Position numbers and translations under genes: made by a program. The notes below the pieces were generated by a model. The model had not been told where the DNA came from. It did not search any database and saw only the letters and a list, made by a program, of their open reading frames with translations. This document shows positions 23,835-32,738 of a DNA stretch of 64,000 nt, one piece after another. The number at the start of each line of letters is the position of its first letter. Position 1 is the stretch's first letter. The stretch is from an uncultured Oscillospiraceae bacterium (GTDB taxonomy: Bacteria > Bacillota > Clostridia > Oscillospirales > Oscillospiraceae), in NCBI GenBank assembly GCA_944387075.1, contig CALXDO010000004.1, positions 1 to 64,000 on the forward strand, given 5' to 3'.

Positions 23835-25330
23835 TGAGACGGATGTGGAAGCGATGGCGACGGAGAGTGCGCCGCGAAAATTTGGTGCTCAAAGCGGGAG
23901 AGGTGCCCTTTTTTCGCAGTTTGCAAGCCAAATATGTGGTCACTTACCTAATGCTGGTGGTGGTCATTGTGTTGGTGCTCAACACCTATCCGCTGCTGAT
24001 GGCCCAAAATGTGGTGTTTTCTGCCAAGGAGACCTCTTTGAAACGGCAGGCGCTCACCATTGCAAATGCCCTGGCGGTGTCGGAGACACTCACTCAGGAG
24101 AGTGTAACCCAGGCCATGGAACTGCTGGACGACATGCAGGGGACCCGAGTGCTGGTGACGGATGAGTCGGGAGTCATTCTCTATGACAGCTCCGGTCTGG
24201 ACAATCGAACTGGCAACTATGCCATCGTCGCTGAGGTGGTGGCGGCGCTGAGGGGATCGGACGTGTGTCGGGCAGAATACCGGCAGGGAGCGTTCCGCAC
24301 CCGTGTGGCAGTACCGGCTGTGTATCGTGGGGTGACCCTGGGGGCCGTGTACCTCTACGAGTACGACACCGAGCAGGCCGAGGTGCTTCTCTCCATTCAG
24401 TCCAATCTGCGGTATATTTCTCTGGTGATCTGTGTGGTAGCTCTGGGGGCTTCTCTGATCCTGTCCAAGGCTCTGACCCGCAACACGTCCCGGCTTTTGG
24501 GCGGCATTCGCTCGGTGCGGGAGGGCGAGTACAGCCACCGGGTGCAGGTGCAGGGCAAGGACGAAATGGCCCAGCTGGCCATGGAGTTTAACCAGCTCAC
24601 TGACCGTCTCCAGACCATCGAGGAAGTGCGGCGGCGGTTTGTCTCGGATGCCTCCCACGAGTTGAAAACGCCCCTGGCCTCCATCCGCCTGTTGGCCGAT
24701 TCCATTTTACAAAATGATTCGGTGGACATGGAGACGGTGCGGGAATTTGTCTCGGACATCGGAGAGGAGGCAGACCGGCTGACCCGGATCAGCCAGCGTC
24801 TGCTCACCCTCACAAAGCTGGACTCCAATCCCCAGCGCAAGCGGGTGCCGGTGGACGTGGGACAGCTGGTGGAGAAGGTAGGGCACATGCTGCTGCCTTT
24901 GGCGCAGTCGGTGCAGGTGGAATTGGTGTATCACCTTCAGCCTCACTGTGTGGTGCTGGCCACCGAGGATGATCTCTACCAAGTGGCCTTCAACCTGATG
25001 GAGAATGCGGTCAAGTACAATCTGCCCGAAGGCCGGGTGGAGGTGTGGGTGTACCAGGAAGAGGGGCAAATTACCTTGGCGGTACAGGACACTGGCGTGG
25101 GCATTCCAGAGGAGGATTTGCCCCGGATTTTTGAGCGATTTTATCGGGTGGACAAGGCCCGCTCCCGCCAGGCGGGGGGAACCGGGCTGGGATTGTCCAT
25201 TGCCCGTGACACAGCCCGGCTCCACGGCGGCGATATTACAGCCCAGCCGGGACCGGATGGGGTGGGGGCCAGATTCGTGGCCCAATTTCCCGCCGCTGCC
25301 CAAGGAGGTGTGGAAGATGAAGAGATATAA
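23831..25330 (+). CDS. Membrane sensor histidine kinase
   Basis: About 499 aa, partner of the preceding response regulator. Two transmembrane helices (residues about 37-58 and 195-215) flank an extracytoplasmic sensor domain; then HAMP, HisKA with DASHELKTPLASIR (phosphorylated His), and HATPase_c with LMENAVKYN (N box), DTGVGIPEEDLPRIFERFYR (G1, F) and GGTGLGLSIA (G2). The ATG at 23831 gives an ATGA overlap with the regulator stop; 23825 and 23834 are alternatives. Its 3' end overlaps the lipoprotein gene by 14 nt. Confidence 0.94.
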   Translation: MMRRMWKRWRRRVRRENLVLKAGEVPFFRSLQAKYVVTYLMLVVVIVLVLNTYPLLMAQNVVFSAKETSLKRQALTIANALAVSETLTQESVTQAMELLDDMQGTRVLVTDESGVILYDSSGLDNRTGNYAIVAEVVAALRGSDVCRAEYRQGAFRTRVAVPAVYRGVTLGAVYLYEYDTEQAEVLLSIQSNLRYISLVICVVALGASLILSKALTRNTSRLLGGIRSVREGEYSHRVQVQGKDEMAQLAMEFNQLTDRLQTIEEVRRRFVSDASHELKTPLASIRLLADSILQNDSVDMETVREFVSDIGEEADRLTRISQRLLTLTKLDSNPQRKRVPVDVGQLVEKVGHMLLPLAQSVQVELVYHLQPHCVVLATEDDLYQVAFNLMENAVKYNLPEGRVEVWVYQEEGQITLAVQDTGVGIPEEDLPRIFERFYRVDKARSRQAGGTGLGLSIARDTARLHGGDITAQPGPDGVGARFVAQFPAAAQGGVEDEEI

Positions 25331-26228
25331 AGCACTGGCCTGCGGGGTAGCCATGGCGCTGCTTCTGCCTGTGGCGGGGTGTTCCACCAACCAGGGAGAA
25401 GGGGTGGTGAGCCTGTGGTACCCCACCAACCTGGAGCACTGGAACAACGCCACCACGGCGTTGGATACTACGCCCTATACCGGGGAGATGACGGTGCCCG
25501 ATTTGATGACGGCCCTGCTGGAAGGGCCGCCGGAGGGGAGCATTCTAGTTTCTCCTTTTCCAGAAGGAACGGATTTACAGCAGTGGAAACAGGAGGGAAA
25601 ACGCCTGACGGTGGACCTCTCCTGGGTTTACGGAGACCTGGCAGGGATTGAACTGACCTTGGCCGATTATTGCATTACCCTCACATTGACCCAGCTGGAT
25701 GGGGTGGAAGAGGTGTGCATCACCGCCAACGGCAGCCAGCTGCCTTATCGGGACCGCCAAGTGTTCACCGCCCAGGATGTGATGTTTACGGGGGCAGAGG
25801 AGGAGCCGGTGGAAGTGACGGCTGCCCTCCATTTTCGGCGCAAGGGCAGCCGGGAGCTGGGCTTTGAGTTTCGAGTATTCCAACTGACCGAGAATGACTC
25901 AGTGGCCCAGGTGGTGCTAAATGCCCTCCTGGCAGGCCCTCAAGATGATGGACTGGAGCGAATTTTGCCCACAGATCTGAAGGTGCTCTCGGTGCGCCAA
26001 GAGGGAAAGGTGTGCTATGTGGACCTGTCTGGTGCCTTTTTGCGGGAAGTCCCCGCCGAGGAGTGGGAACAGCGGATGGTCATTGACTCTCTAGTCAACA
26101 CGCTGTGCAGCCTGGAGAATGTGGAGCAGGTGCAGCTGTTGGTGGAAGGGCAGAATCTGGAGTGGTACGGGGATATTCTGGTGAGCCAGCCCACCCAGGA
26201 CCAGGACCCATCTCCGGCATCCACCTGA
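25317..26228 (+). CDS. GerMN-domain lipoprotein
   Basis: A 303-aa predicted lipoprotein: signal peptide with lipobox LPVAGC (Cys about residue 21), then two GerMN-type repeats, the second visible as VAQVVLNALLAGP, VRQEGKVCYVDLSGAFL and VIDSLVNTLCSLENVEQVQL. GerM of Bacillus acts in spore-wall assembly and germination; LpqB of Actinobacteria, also GerMN, works with the MtrAB two-component system. Here it overlaps the kinase gene and follows a response regulator and kinase, the same order as MtrAB-LpqB. The ATG is 8 nt from AAGGAGG. Confidence 0.88.
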   Translation: MKRYKALACGVAMALLLPVAGCSTNQGEGVVSLWYPTNLEHWNNATTALDTTPYTGEMTVPDLMTALLEGPPEGSILVSPFPEGTDLQQWKQEGKRLTVDLSWVYGDLAGIELTLADYCITLTLTQLDGVEEVCITANGSQLPYRDRQVFTAQDVMFTGAEEEPVEVTAALHFRRKGSRELGFEFRVFQLTENDSVAQVVLNALLAGPQDDGLERILPTDLKVLSVRQEGKVCYVDLSGAFLREVPAEEWEQRMVIDSLVNTLCSLENVEQVQLLVEGQNLEWYGDILVSQPTQDQDPSPAST

Positions 26229-26229
26229 G

Positions 26230-26258
26230 TTGACAGTGTCACTTTACTGTGTTAGGAT
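26230..26258 (+). promoter_or_regulatory. Promoter of metY
   Basis: Perfect TTGACA, 17 nt, TAGGAT, starting two bases after the lipoprotein stop codon and 41 nt before metY. No SAM riboswitch or T-box fits in this short leader. Confidence 0.7.
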
Positions 26259-26298
26259 AACAAAGACTACCCAGAAATTTTGGAAAGGAAGCGTTCCC

Positions 26299-27573
26299 AT
26301 GAAATTTGACACCAGTTGTCTCCATGCCGGATACCGGCCTGCCAACGGAGAGCCCCGCAACATTCCTATCATCCAGTCCACCACGTTCCGTTATGAGACC
26401 AGCGAGGACATGGGAAAGCTGTTTGACCTGCGGGCCTCCGGCTATTTCTACACCCGCCTGCAAAACCCCACCAGTGATGCGGTGGCGGCCCGGCTGTGTG
26501 AGCTGGAGGGCGGCTCGGCGGCCATGCTGCTCTCCTCGGGGCAGGCGGCCTCCTTCTTCTCCGTGTTCAACATTGCCTCCGCCGGGGATCATGTGGTGTC
26601 CTCTGCCACCATTTACGGCGGTACTTACAACCTGTTTGCGGTGACCATGAAGCGCATGGGCATCGACTTTACCTTCGTGGACCCCAACTGCTCGGAGGAG
26701 GAGCTTCAGGCCGCCTTCCGGCCCAACACCAAGGCTGTGTTTGGCGAGACCATTGCCAACCCCTCTCTGGTGGTGCTGGACATTGAGAAGTTTGCCCGGG
26801 TGGCCCACAAAAACGGCGTGCCGCTCATTGTGGACAACACCTTTGCCACCCCCGCCAACTGCCACCCCTTTGAGTGGGGCGCGGACATTGTCACCCACTC
26901 CACCACCAAGTACCTGGACGGCCATGCCAACGCCGTGGGCGGAGCCATTGTGGACTCGGGCAACTTTGACTGGGAGGCCCATGCGGATAAGTTCCCCGGC
27001 CTCACCACCCCTGATGAAAGCTATCATGGGCTGGTGTACACCAAGGCCTTTGGCCAGGGGGGCGCATACATCACCAAGTGCGTGGTGCAGCTGATGCGGG
27101 ATCTGGGCGCCTCTCCCGCCCCCATGAACTCTTACCTGTTGGGGATGGGCATGGAAACCCTGCCTCTGCGTATGGCCCGCCACTGTGCCAATGCCCAGGC
27201 GGTGGCCGAGTATCTGGCCAACCATGAGAAGGTGGCCTGGGTGCGTTATGTGGGGCTGCCCGGCGACCCCTACTATGAACTGGGTCAGAAGTACCTGCCC
27301 CATGGCAGTTGCGGTGTGGTCTCCTTTGGCGTCAAGGGCGGGCGCAGTGCCGCTGAGCGGTTTATGGCTGGGCTGAAGCTGTGTTCCATCGCCACCCATG
27401 TGGCGGATGCTAAGACGTGTGTGCTCCATCCCGCCTCCTCCACCCACCGGCAGATGAACGACGAGGAACTGGTGGCGGCCGGTGTGTCCCCCGACCTCAT
27501 TCGCCTGTCTGTAGGCATTGAAGATCCCGACGACCTGATTGCTGACGTGGAGCAGGCTTTGGCAGGCGTGTAA
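26299..27573 (+). CDS. metY: O-acetylhomoserine sulfhydrylase family (MetY)
   Basis: A PLP enzyme of the Cys/Met metabolism family that makes homocysteine or methionine precursors from O-acetylhomoserine and sulfide. 424 aa. CLHAGYRP opens the protein; YTRLQNPTSDAVAARL, PLIVDNTFATP and the PLP-lysine segment DIVTHSTTKYLDGHANAVGG follow. The C-terminus RLSVGIEDPDDLIADVEQAL is typical. The ATG at 26299 has AAGGAAG 7 nt upstream. Confidence 0.93.
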   Translation: MKFDTSCLHAGYRPANGEPRNIPIIQSTTFRYETSEDMGKLFDLRASGYFYTRLQNPTSDAVAARLCELEGGSAAMLLSSGQAASFFSVFNIASAGDHVVSSATIYGGTYNLFAVTMKRMGIDFTFVDPNCSEEELQAAFRPNTKAVFGETIANPSLVVLDIEKFARVAHKNGVPLIVDNTFATPANCHPFEWGADIVTHSTTKYLDGHANAVGGAIVDSGNFDWEAHADKFPGLTTPDESYHGLVYTKAFGQGGAYITKCVVQLMRDLGASPAPMNSYLLGMGMETLPLRMARHCANAQAVAEYLANHEKVAWVRYVGLPGDPYYELGQKYLPHGSCGVVSFGVKGGRSAAERFMAGLKLCSIATHVADAKTCVLHPASSTHRQMNDEELVAAGVSPDLIRLSVGIEDPDDLIADVEQALAGV

Positions 27574-27603
27574 GCAGAAGAGAAGGAAAGGAACGTGATA
27601 CCC

Positions 27604-28344
27604 ATGGCAGAAAAGATTCAAGCGGTGGTATTGGCAGCGGGAAAGGGGAGCCGGCTGCAAACCGAAGGCGTTGACCTGCCCAAGGTGCTGCGGGAGGCGG
27701 ATGGCCAGCCTCTGCTGCACTATGTGCTCCAGGCCTTGAACTTCCTTCCCAAGGAGGACACCATTCTGGTGGTGGGCTGGATGGGGGACAAGGTGCGGGC
27801 CCGCTTCCCAAACTACCCCAGCGTGGAGCAGAAGGTGCTCAACGGCACCGGCGGGGCCGTGCGCTATGCCGCTCCCTTGCTCACCGATCCCGATAGCCAC
27901 GTGCTCATCTGCTGCGGCGACATGCCCCTCATGCGCCGTGAGACCTATGAGGCCCTGATCCGGACCCATCTGGACAGCGGGTGTGCCTGCACCATGCTCT
28001 CCGCTCACCTGGAGGAGGGGGGCAATTATGGACGCATCGTCCGGGATGAGACTGGTCACTTTGCCGCCATTGTGGAGGCCAAGGACTGCACGCCGGAGCA
28101 GGCGGCCATCACCGAGGTGAATACGGCCACCTATGTCTTCCGAGTCAAGGAACTGCTGGAGTGCCTGGATCAGCTCACCACCGACAACGCCCAGGGGGAG
28201 TACTACCTCACCGATGTACCCGCCCTCATTGCCAAGTCCGGGGGCAAGGTGGCTCTGTGCGACACCTGTTCTTCCCTGGAGATGCTGGGCGTGAACACGG
28301 TGGAGCAGCTGCAGCAGGTGGAGGACGTGCTGCATCAATGCTGA
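27604..28344 (+). CDS. GlmU-like sugar nucleotidyltransferase domain protein
   Basis: A 246-aa protein with only the N-terminal Rossmann-like pyrophosphorylase domain of GlmU: VVLAAGKGSRLQTEGVDLPK, NGTGGAVRYAAPLL, CGDMPLM, EEGGNYGRIVRD and EVNTATYVFR. It lacks the left-handed beta-helix acetyltransferase domain (full GlmU is about 455 aa), so it would form a UDP- or other NDP-sugar from a sugar-1-phosphate but not acetylate. The substrate cannot be read from sequence. The start is ATG 27604; a GTG at 27595 is possible. Confidence 0.82.
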   Translation: MAEKIQAVVLAAGKGSRLQTEGVDLPKVLREADGQPLLHYVLQALNFLPKEDTILVVGWMGDKVRARFPNYPSVEQKVLNGTGGAVRYAAPLLTDPDSHVLICCGDMPLMRRETYEALIRTHLDSGCACTMLSAHLEEGGNYGRIVRDETGHFAAIVEAKDCTPEQAAITEVNTATYVFRVKELLECLDQLTTDNAQGEYYLTDVPALIAKSGGKVALCDTCSSLEMLGVNTVEQLQQVEDVLHQC

Positions 28345-28373
28345 AGCAGCGATTTCCCGGGTTATATAAAACG

Positions 28374-28418
28374 AATGCCCAAGGCGGGGCCGATTCCATC
28401 GGCTCCGCCTTGGGCATT
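28374..28418. terminator. Long hairpin after nucleotidyltransferase gene
   Basis: A 21-bp stem with one G-U pair (28374-28394 with 28398-28418), loop TCC, 30 nt after the stop. It has no T-run, so it may be a factor-assisted terminator or an mRNA-stabilising structure. Confidence 0.55.
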
Positions 28419-28730
28419 GCTGCGACGAGAAGGGGGCAAAAGGGCTGCTCCAGAGAGAAAGAGACACGGAAGGGGGGGGACACCTCCCTTTCTTTGTATA
28501 ATGATTCCATATACTGAAAATAGGACGACAAATTTGGTCTATTTCGACAAAAATGATGGACAAGGTTTGCTGTTATCCCATCTTCAAGAAGTATTCCCTG
28601 CATGGTAAGATATTATGAGTGGATGCGAATGTGTTTGCAACACAATGGCAGCCAAAACTGGCAGAAATGGCTGCATGGGGTTTGCCCCGTGGGCCGCAGG
28701 ACCACGCCAAATAGAGAGAGGAGAAGCATT
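28419..28730. other. Leader/intergenic region before GH123 gene
   Basis: Holds no gene I can support. A weaker hairpin (AAGGGGG/CTCCCTT) lies at about 28468-28490 before TCTTTG. An exact reverse-complement Spo0A box lies at 28543-28551, with a second weak one near 28524. TATAAT at 28497-28502 lacks a -35. No clear sigma-A promoter for the glycosidase could be fixed. Confidence 0.4.
28543..28551 (-). promoter_or_regulatory. Spo0A box upstream of GH123 gene
   Basis: TTCGACAAA is the exact reverse complement of the 0A-box consensus TTTGTCGAA, 180 nt before the glycosidase start; GACGACAAA (about 28524-28532) nearby is a 7/9 match. Whether Spo0A binds here is untested. Confidence 0.35.
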
Positions 28731-31700
28731 ATGCGGAAAAAAAGGGGAAAAGGAATTGTAGCAGCCATACTGGCAGTATGTATGGCATGTTCCACGGCTC
28801 CCGCTATGTCAGCGGCCATCCCGAAGGATGAAGGGGTGACGATAGATGATACGGAGTTCCAATATTCTGCAGGTGACGCCAATAACGGCGGTTGGACCGC
28901 AGGGGGATGGGGCGACGCGACCACCACAGAGCACTGGGCCAATGTCCCGGATGCGTGGGCCAAAATCCAGTTTAACGGCACAGATCTGGAGATTTACGGG
29001 AAGAAAGCACCCAATCATCGTATGTTTTCTGTTGGAATTGACGGCGTGACGGTGGAGTGTGACGCATACGATGCCACCGCCACCGGCAACAACCAGGTGC
29101 TCTTTTCCACCCAGACCTCTGGCTTTGAACTGGAGGCGGGGGACCACACCGCCACCGTAACGGTTCTGGAGAAGAAAAATGACGCAGCCACCCAGGTTTT
29201 GGGCATGAATTTGGCATATGCCAAGGCATACGGCGGCGAGACGCCGGACATGGAAGCGCCGGAATTTCCCGGCTACACAGACATCGATGACAGTGTGACC
29301 ACCACCACAGGGGAGCCCTTCAAGATCACCTACGAACCGACGGAGAACTGGCATCAAGAGTCTGGATACAATCAGTTTTTCAATGGCACGGATACATACA
29401 GTGACCGGAATGTGGATGTGTCCTACCAGATGGAGTTTACTGGAACCGGTGTTGCCATTTATGCCAGCAAGAACACCGCCCATGCCAACTGCGATGTGTA
29501 CATAGATGGTAAGCTGGTGGGAACCGCAGAAGGCAATCTGGCATCGGGAGCTACCCAGCATAAGCAGCTGATTTTTGAAAAGAAAGACCTGGAAAACAGC
29601 ACCCACACATTGAAGGTGGTGCCGGCAGAAGGCTATGGAGACAAAGCCATGCAGGTGGATCAAATTCGGGTGTACCATGACCAGCTGGCCCCCACCGCCC
29701 TGAACTTCAACAAAACCCAGGTTACCATGGCGCCCGAGGCGGTCAGTGAGCTTGTGGTCACAGCGGTGCCCTGGGTGGCATCCAAAGACGTGGTTTGGAA
29801 GACCAGCGATGACAGCGTGGTCACTGTGGAAAACGGTGTGCTGACCGCCAAAGCGGTCACGGAGAGAAAGCAGGCCACCGTAACGGCGGCCTCTGCCCTG
29901 GATAACACCGTGACTGCATCGGTGACAGTGACTGTGGACCCCGCCCGTTCGGTGATGAACGCCTATGTGGGCGATGAGAAGCTCTTGGACTTGGGAGAAG
30001 ATTATGAGGCGCTGAAAAACGGTGTGGACAACACCTTTGCAGCTACAGCGTGGAGAGGGGATCTGATCAATTCCAAAGTTGTGGTGACCACCGAGAAGAC
30101 GGTTCACAATGTGGAAGTGACTGCCTCGGACTTCACCACCGCCAATGGAGCAACCCTGTCCAAAGACCAGGTGGACATCAAGTGGCTCAAAGAAGTATCG
30201 GCCCAGGAGGGCCGCAATGCAGCAGGCTCCCTCAAGCAGTACCCTGATGTGATCTACCAGGGCGGAGCCAAGAATATAGACGCAGGGGATGTGCAGTTTG
30301 CATGGGTGCAGATTGCCGTGCCGGAAGGAACGGCAGCGGGCACCTATACCGGTATCCTTACAGTGAGTGCCGACGAACTGAAACAGCCTGTGGAGCTGAC
30401 CTACACCATTGAGGTGCTGGACTTGGTGCAGCCCTCTGTGGAAGAGGTCGATTACGAGGTGCAGATTTGGCAGCACCCCTTCTCTGTGGCCAACTACTAT
30501 CTGGGGCTGGGCGAACATGTGTCAGTTGGCGGAGTCTGCAATGAAACGGCCAATGACTTCTACTTCACTGATGCACACCTGAACTTGATGCGTGCTTCCA
30601 TGGAAGAGTACGCCGCCATGGGTGGCCACGATCTGGTTGCAACCATCTGCGAGGAGGCTTGGAGCCACCAGTCCTTCTACGGCGACCCATCCATGGTCAA
30701 GTGGACCAAGATGAACGATGGAACCTGGAAATTTGACTACACCTGGTACGATCAATGGGTGAAATTTGCCATTGACACCGGTGTGATTGACCCCACACAG
30801 GGCATTGGACAGATTAAGTGCTACAGCATGGTTCTCTGGTCCAATTTTACATACTATACGGAAGATGGCAGACTGGTGACGGCCGATTTCAGCCTGGGCA
30901 GCCAGGAATGGAAGAATATGTGGAGCGCATTCCTGAGAGATTTTGTGGCCCACAGCCAGGAAAAGGGCTGGTTGGGGATCACCTACATTTCCATGGATGA
31001 GCGAGAGCTGTCCCAACTGGAGCCGGTTGTGGAGCTGATTGAAGAGATGGAACAAGAGCTGAAGGTGGACATCAAGATCTCCAGTGCCATGAATAGGGAG
31101 TCTTTGTCCCACATGGACTTTCTCAACCGCATTGACGATATTTCCATCAATCTGGACAACACCTACCCGGTAGAGACCATGAGACAGGTCAGCCAGGAGA
31201 GACGGGAGGAGGGAAAGACCACTACCTTCTATTCCTGCACCGGAAACTATCCCACCAATTTCATGACCAGCGATCCGGGAGACAACTACTGGACGGCCTG
31301 GTATGCCTTGACGCTGGGAACCGATGGTTTCATGCGCTGGGCATGGGATAACTATGTGTATGATATGTTCGGCAATGCCACCTACCGTTACTGGGAGCCG
31401 GGAGACGGATGGTATGTGTACCCCCAGGAGCGGGAGAGCGTGGACGTCACCACGGGTTTGGACAAGGAGACGGGAAAGCCAGCGGCCATCTACTCTACCC
31501 CTCGGTATGAGATGTTCAAGCAGGGCCTGCGGGATGCGGCCAAGGCAAAATATCTGCTCAGAAATCCCGCCGTCAGCCAGGAACAGAAGGATGCTCTGGC
31601 CAGTGTGGTGGAGCATCTGACCATGGGACAGAAGGGAACCTATGTGGGAGCGGCGGTACCTGCCAACGAAGAACAGCGCATGCTCACCCACAGTGAATCT

Positions 31701-32582
31701 GCCCGGGCTCTGACTGCGACCAACGAACTGGCCCGCCAGCTCACCGCCAGCCAGACCCCGGCGGTGAACAAGGATTTGCTCCAGGCCACCTACGACTATG
31801 CCAAACAGCAGTCCACCGAGGGCGTGACGGAGACCGCTGCTGAGCGGTTCCGGGCTGCTCTGGAAGCCGCTGAAGCTGTTCTCAATGATGAGACAGCCAC
31901 CCAGGAGAGCGTGGACCAGGTTTGGCGTGACCTGCTCAAGGCCATCTGGGGATTGGGCGTGGCGCAGGGAGATATGACCGACCTGGATAAGCTCATTGCC
32001 ACGGCAGAGGAAATGAAGGACACGCAGGACCGGTATGTGCAGAGCAACTGGCAGCAGCTGTTGGATGCGCTGGACAACGCTTGGGCGGTGAAGCGCAACG
32101 AAAACGCTCTGGAGGATGAAGTGAAGACGGCCGCTCAGGATCTGCTGAATGCCATTCTGGCCCAGCGCTTCAAGGCCAACAAAGAGAATCTGGAGCTGCT
32201 CATTGGCCAGGCCGAGGCCAAGGACCTGACCGGCTGCACCCAAGCGAGCATCGCTGCCTTCCAGGCCGCTCTGGCTACGGCAAAGGACGTTCTGGCGGAT
32301 GACACCCTCAGTGAAGACGATCAGACTGTGGTGGATGCTGCCTATACTGCCCTGTGGGCTGCTATGGACGGCTTGACCGCTGAGGGGGCCGGTGATACCG
32401 AGGAGCCCAGCAATACGGAGCAGCCCGGCGATACCAAGGAGCCTGGAAACACCCAGAAGCCCGAGAATGAGACTCCGGCGCAGACGGGCGACAACAGCCA
32501 GCTGGCCATGTATGTGTGTGTTTTGTCTATTGCCGCAGCGGGGATGACCCTGTTGGTGGTGCGCAAGCACAAGGAGGAATGA
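28731..32582 (+). CDS. Surface GH123-type glycosidase (predicted beta-N-acetylgalactosaminidase)
   Basis: 1283 aa. Signal peptide (residues 1-28, RKKRGKGIVAAILAVCMACS); two carbohydrate-binding-like beta-sandwich modules (about 40-170 and 180-320); a Big_2-like Ig domain (about 325-405); GH123 N-terminal and catalytic domains (about 410-1010) with the adjacent acid pair Asp756-Glu757 in YISMDERE, the pattern of the GH123 substrate-assisted mechanism; three FIVAR-like helical repeats (about 1035-1215); a Thr/Pro/Glu spacer; TPAQTGD sorting-like motif, membrane helix and KHKEE tail. It should be displayed on the cell surface and remove beta-linked GalNAc. The ATG at 28731 is 7 nt from GAGAGGAG. 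Followed by a terminator and a WYL regulator gene. Confidence 0.85.
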   Translation: MRKKRGKGIVAAILAVCMACSTAPAMSAAIPKDEGVTIDDTEFQYSAGDANNGGWTAGGWGDATTTEHWANVPDAWAKIQFNGTDLEIYGKKAPNHRMFSVGIDGVTVECDAYDATATGNNQVLFSTQTSGFELEAGDHTATVTVLEKKNDAATQVLGMNLAYAKAYGGETPDMEAPEFPGYTDIDDSVTTTTGEPFKITYEPTENWHQESGYNQFFNGTDTYSDRNVDVSYQMEFTGTGVAIYASKNTAHANCDVYIDGKLVGTAEGNLASGATQHKQLIFEKKDLENSTHTLKVVPAEGYGDKAMQVDQIRVYHDQLAPTALNFNKTQVTMAPEAVSELVVTAVPWVASKDVVWKTSDDSVVTVENGVLTAKAVTERKQATVTAASALDNTVTASVTVTVDPARSVMNAYVGDEKLLDLGEDYEALKNGVDNTFAATAWRGDLINSKVVVTTEKTVHNVEVTASDFTTANGATLSKDQVDIKWLKEVSAQEGRNAAGSLKQYPDVIYQGGAKNIDAGDVQFAWVQIAVPEGTAAGTYTGILTVSADELKQPVELTYTIEVLDLVQPSVEEVDYEVQIWQHPFSVANYYLGLGEHVSVGGVCNETANDFYFTDAHLNLMRASMEEYAAMGGHDLVATICEEAWSHQSFYGDPSMVKWTKMNDGTWKFDYTWYDQWVKFAIDTGVIDPTQGIGQIKCYSMVLWSNFTYYTEDGRLVTADFSLGSQEWKNMWSAFLRDFVAHSQEKGWLGITYISMDERELSQLEPVVELIEEMEQELKVDIKISSAMNRESLSHMDFLNRIDDISINLDNTYPVETMRQVSQERREEGKTTTFYSCTGNYPTNFMTSDPGDNYWTAWYALTLGTDGFMRWAWDNYVYDMFGNATYRYWEPGDGWYVYPQERESVDVTTGLDKETGKPAAIYSTPRYEMFKQGLRDAAKAKYLLRNPAVSQEQKDALASVVEHLTMGQKGTYVGAAVPANEEQRMLTHSESARALTATNELARQLTASQTPAVNKDLLQATYDYAKQQSTEGVTETAAERFRAALEAAEAVLNDETATQESVDQVWRDLLKAIWGLGVAQGDMTDLDKLIATAEEMKDTQDRYVQSNWQQLLDALDNAWAVKRNENALEDEVKTAAQDLLNAILAQRFKANKENLELLIGQAEAKDLTGCTQASIAAFQAALATAKDVLADDTLSEDDQTVVDAAYTALWAAMDGLTAEGAGDTEEPSNTEQPGDTKEPGNTQKPENETPAQTGDNSQLAMYVCVLSIAAAGMTLLVVRKHKEE

Positions 32583-32604
32583 GAAACCGAAAATCCCATG
32601 CGAT

Positions 32605-32645
32605 CAAACGAGAGGCTGACCCTTTGGGGTTAGCCTCTTGTTTTT
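32605..32645 (+). terminator. Terminator of the GH123 gene
   Basis: A 12-bp core stem (32611-32622 with 32627-32638, one G-U) that can be extended outward, followed by TTGTTTTT, 28 nt past the stop. Confidence 0.85.
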
Positions 32646-32679
32646 GGCATGTGTCAGAGTGTGAGAAAGCAGTGGAAAC

Positions 32680-32715
32680 AAAGTCCTATAAATAGGACTT
32701 TATATGTGGTATACT
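32680..32715 (+). promoter_or_regulatory. Promoter and perfect palindromic operator of WYL regulator gene
   Basis: A perfect 10-bp inverted repeat AAAGTCCTAT-AA-ATAGGACTTT spans 32680-32701. A -10 TATACT lies at 32710-32715, so the palindrome covers the -35 region (TATAAA at 17-nt spacing). The layout is that of a repressor-autoregulated promoter. Confidence 0.65.
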
Positions 32716-32738
32716 TGAGGAAAAAAGGAGGGAAGACT

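Noticed and set aside
26239..28563. Very long open frame on the minus strand (over 770 codons) opposite metY and the nucleotidyltransferase.
   Set aside because: A shadow of codon bias in the opposite genes; His/Gly/Val-rich composition, no family resemblance. The same holds for long antisense frames opposite tex, recG, uvrA, GH123 and GH20.
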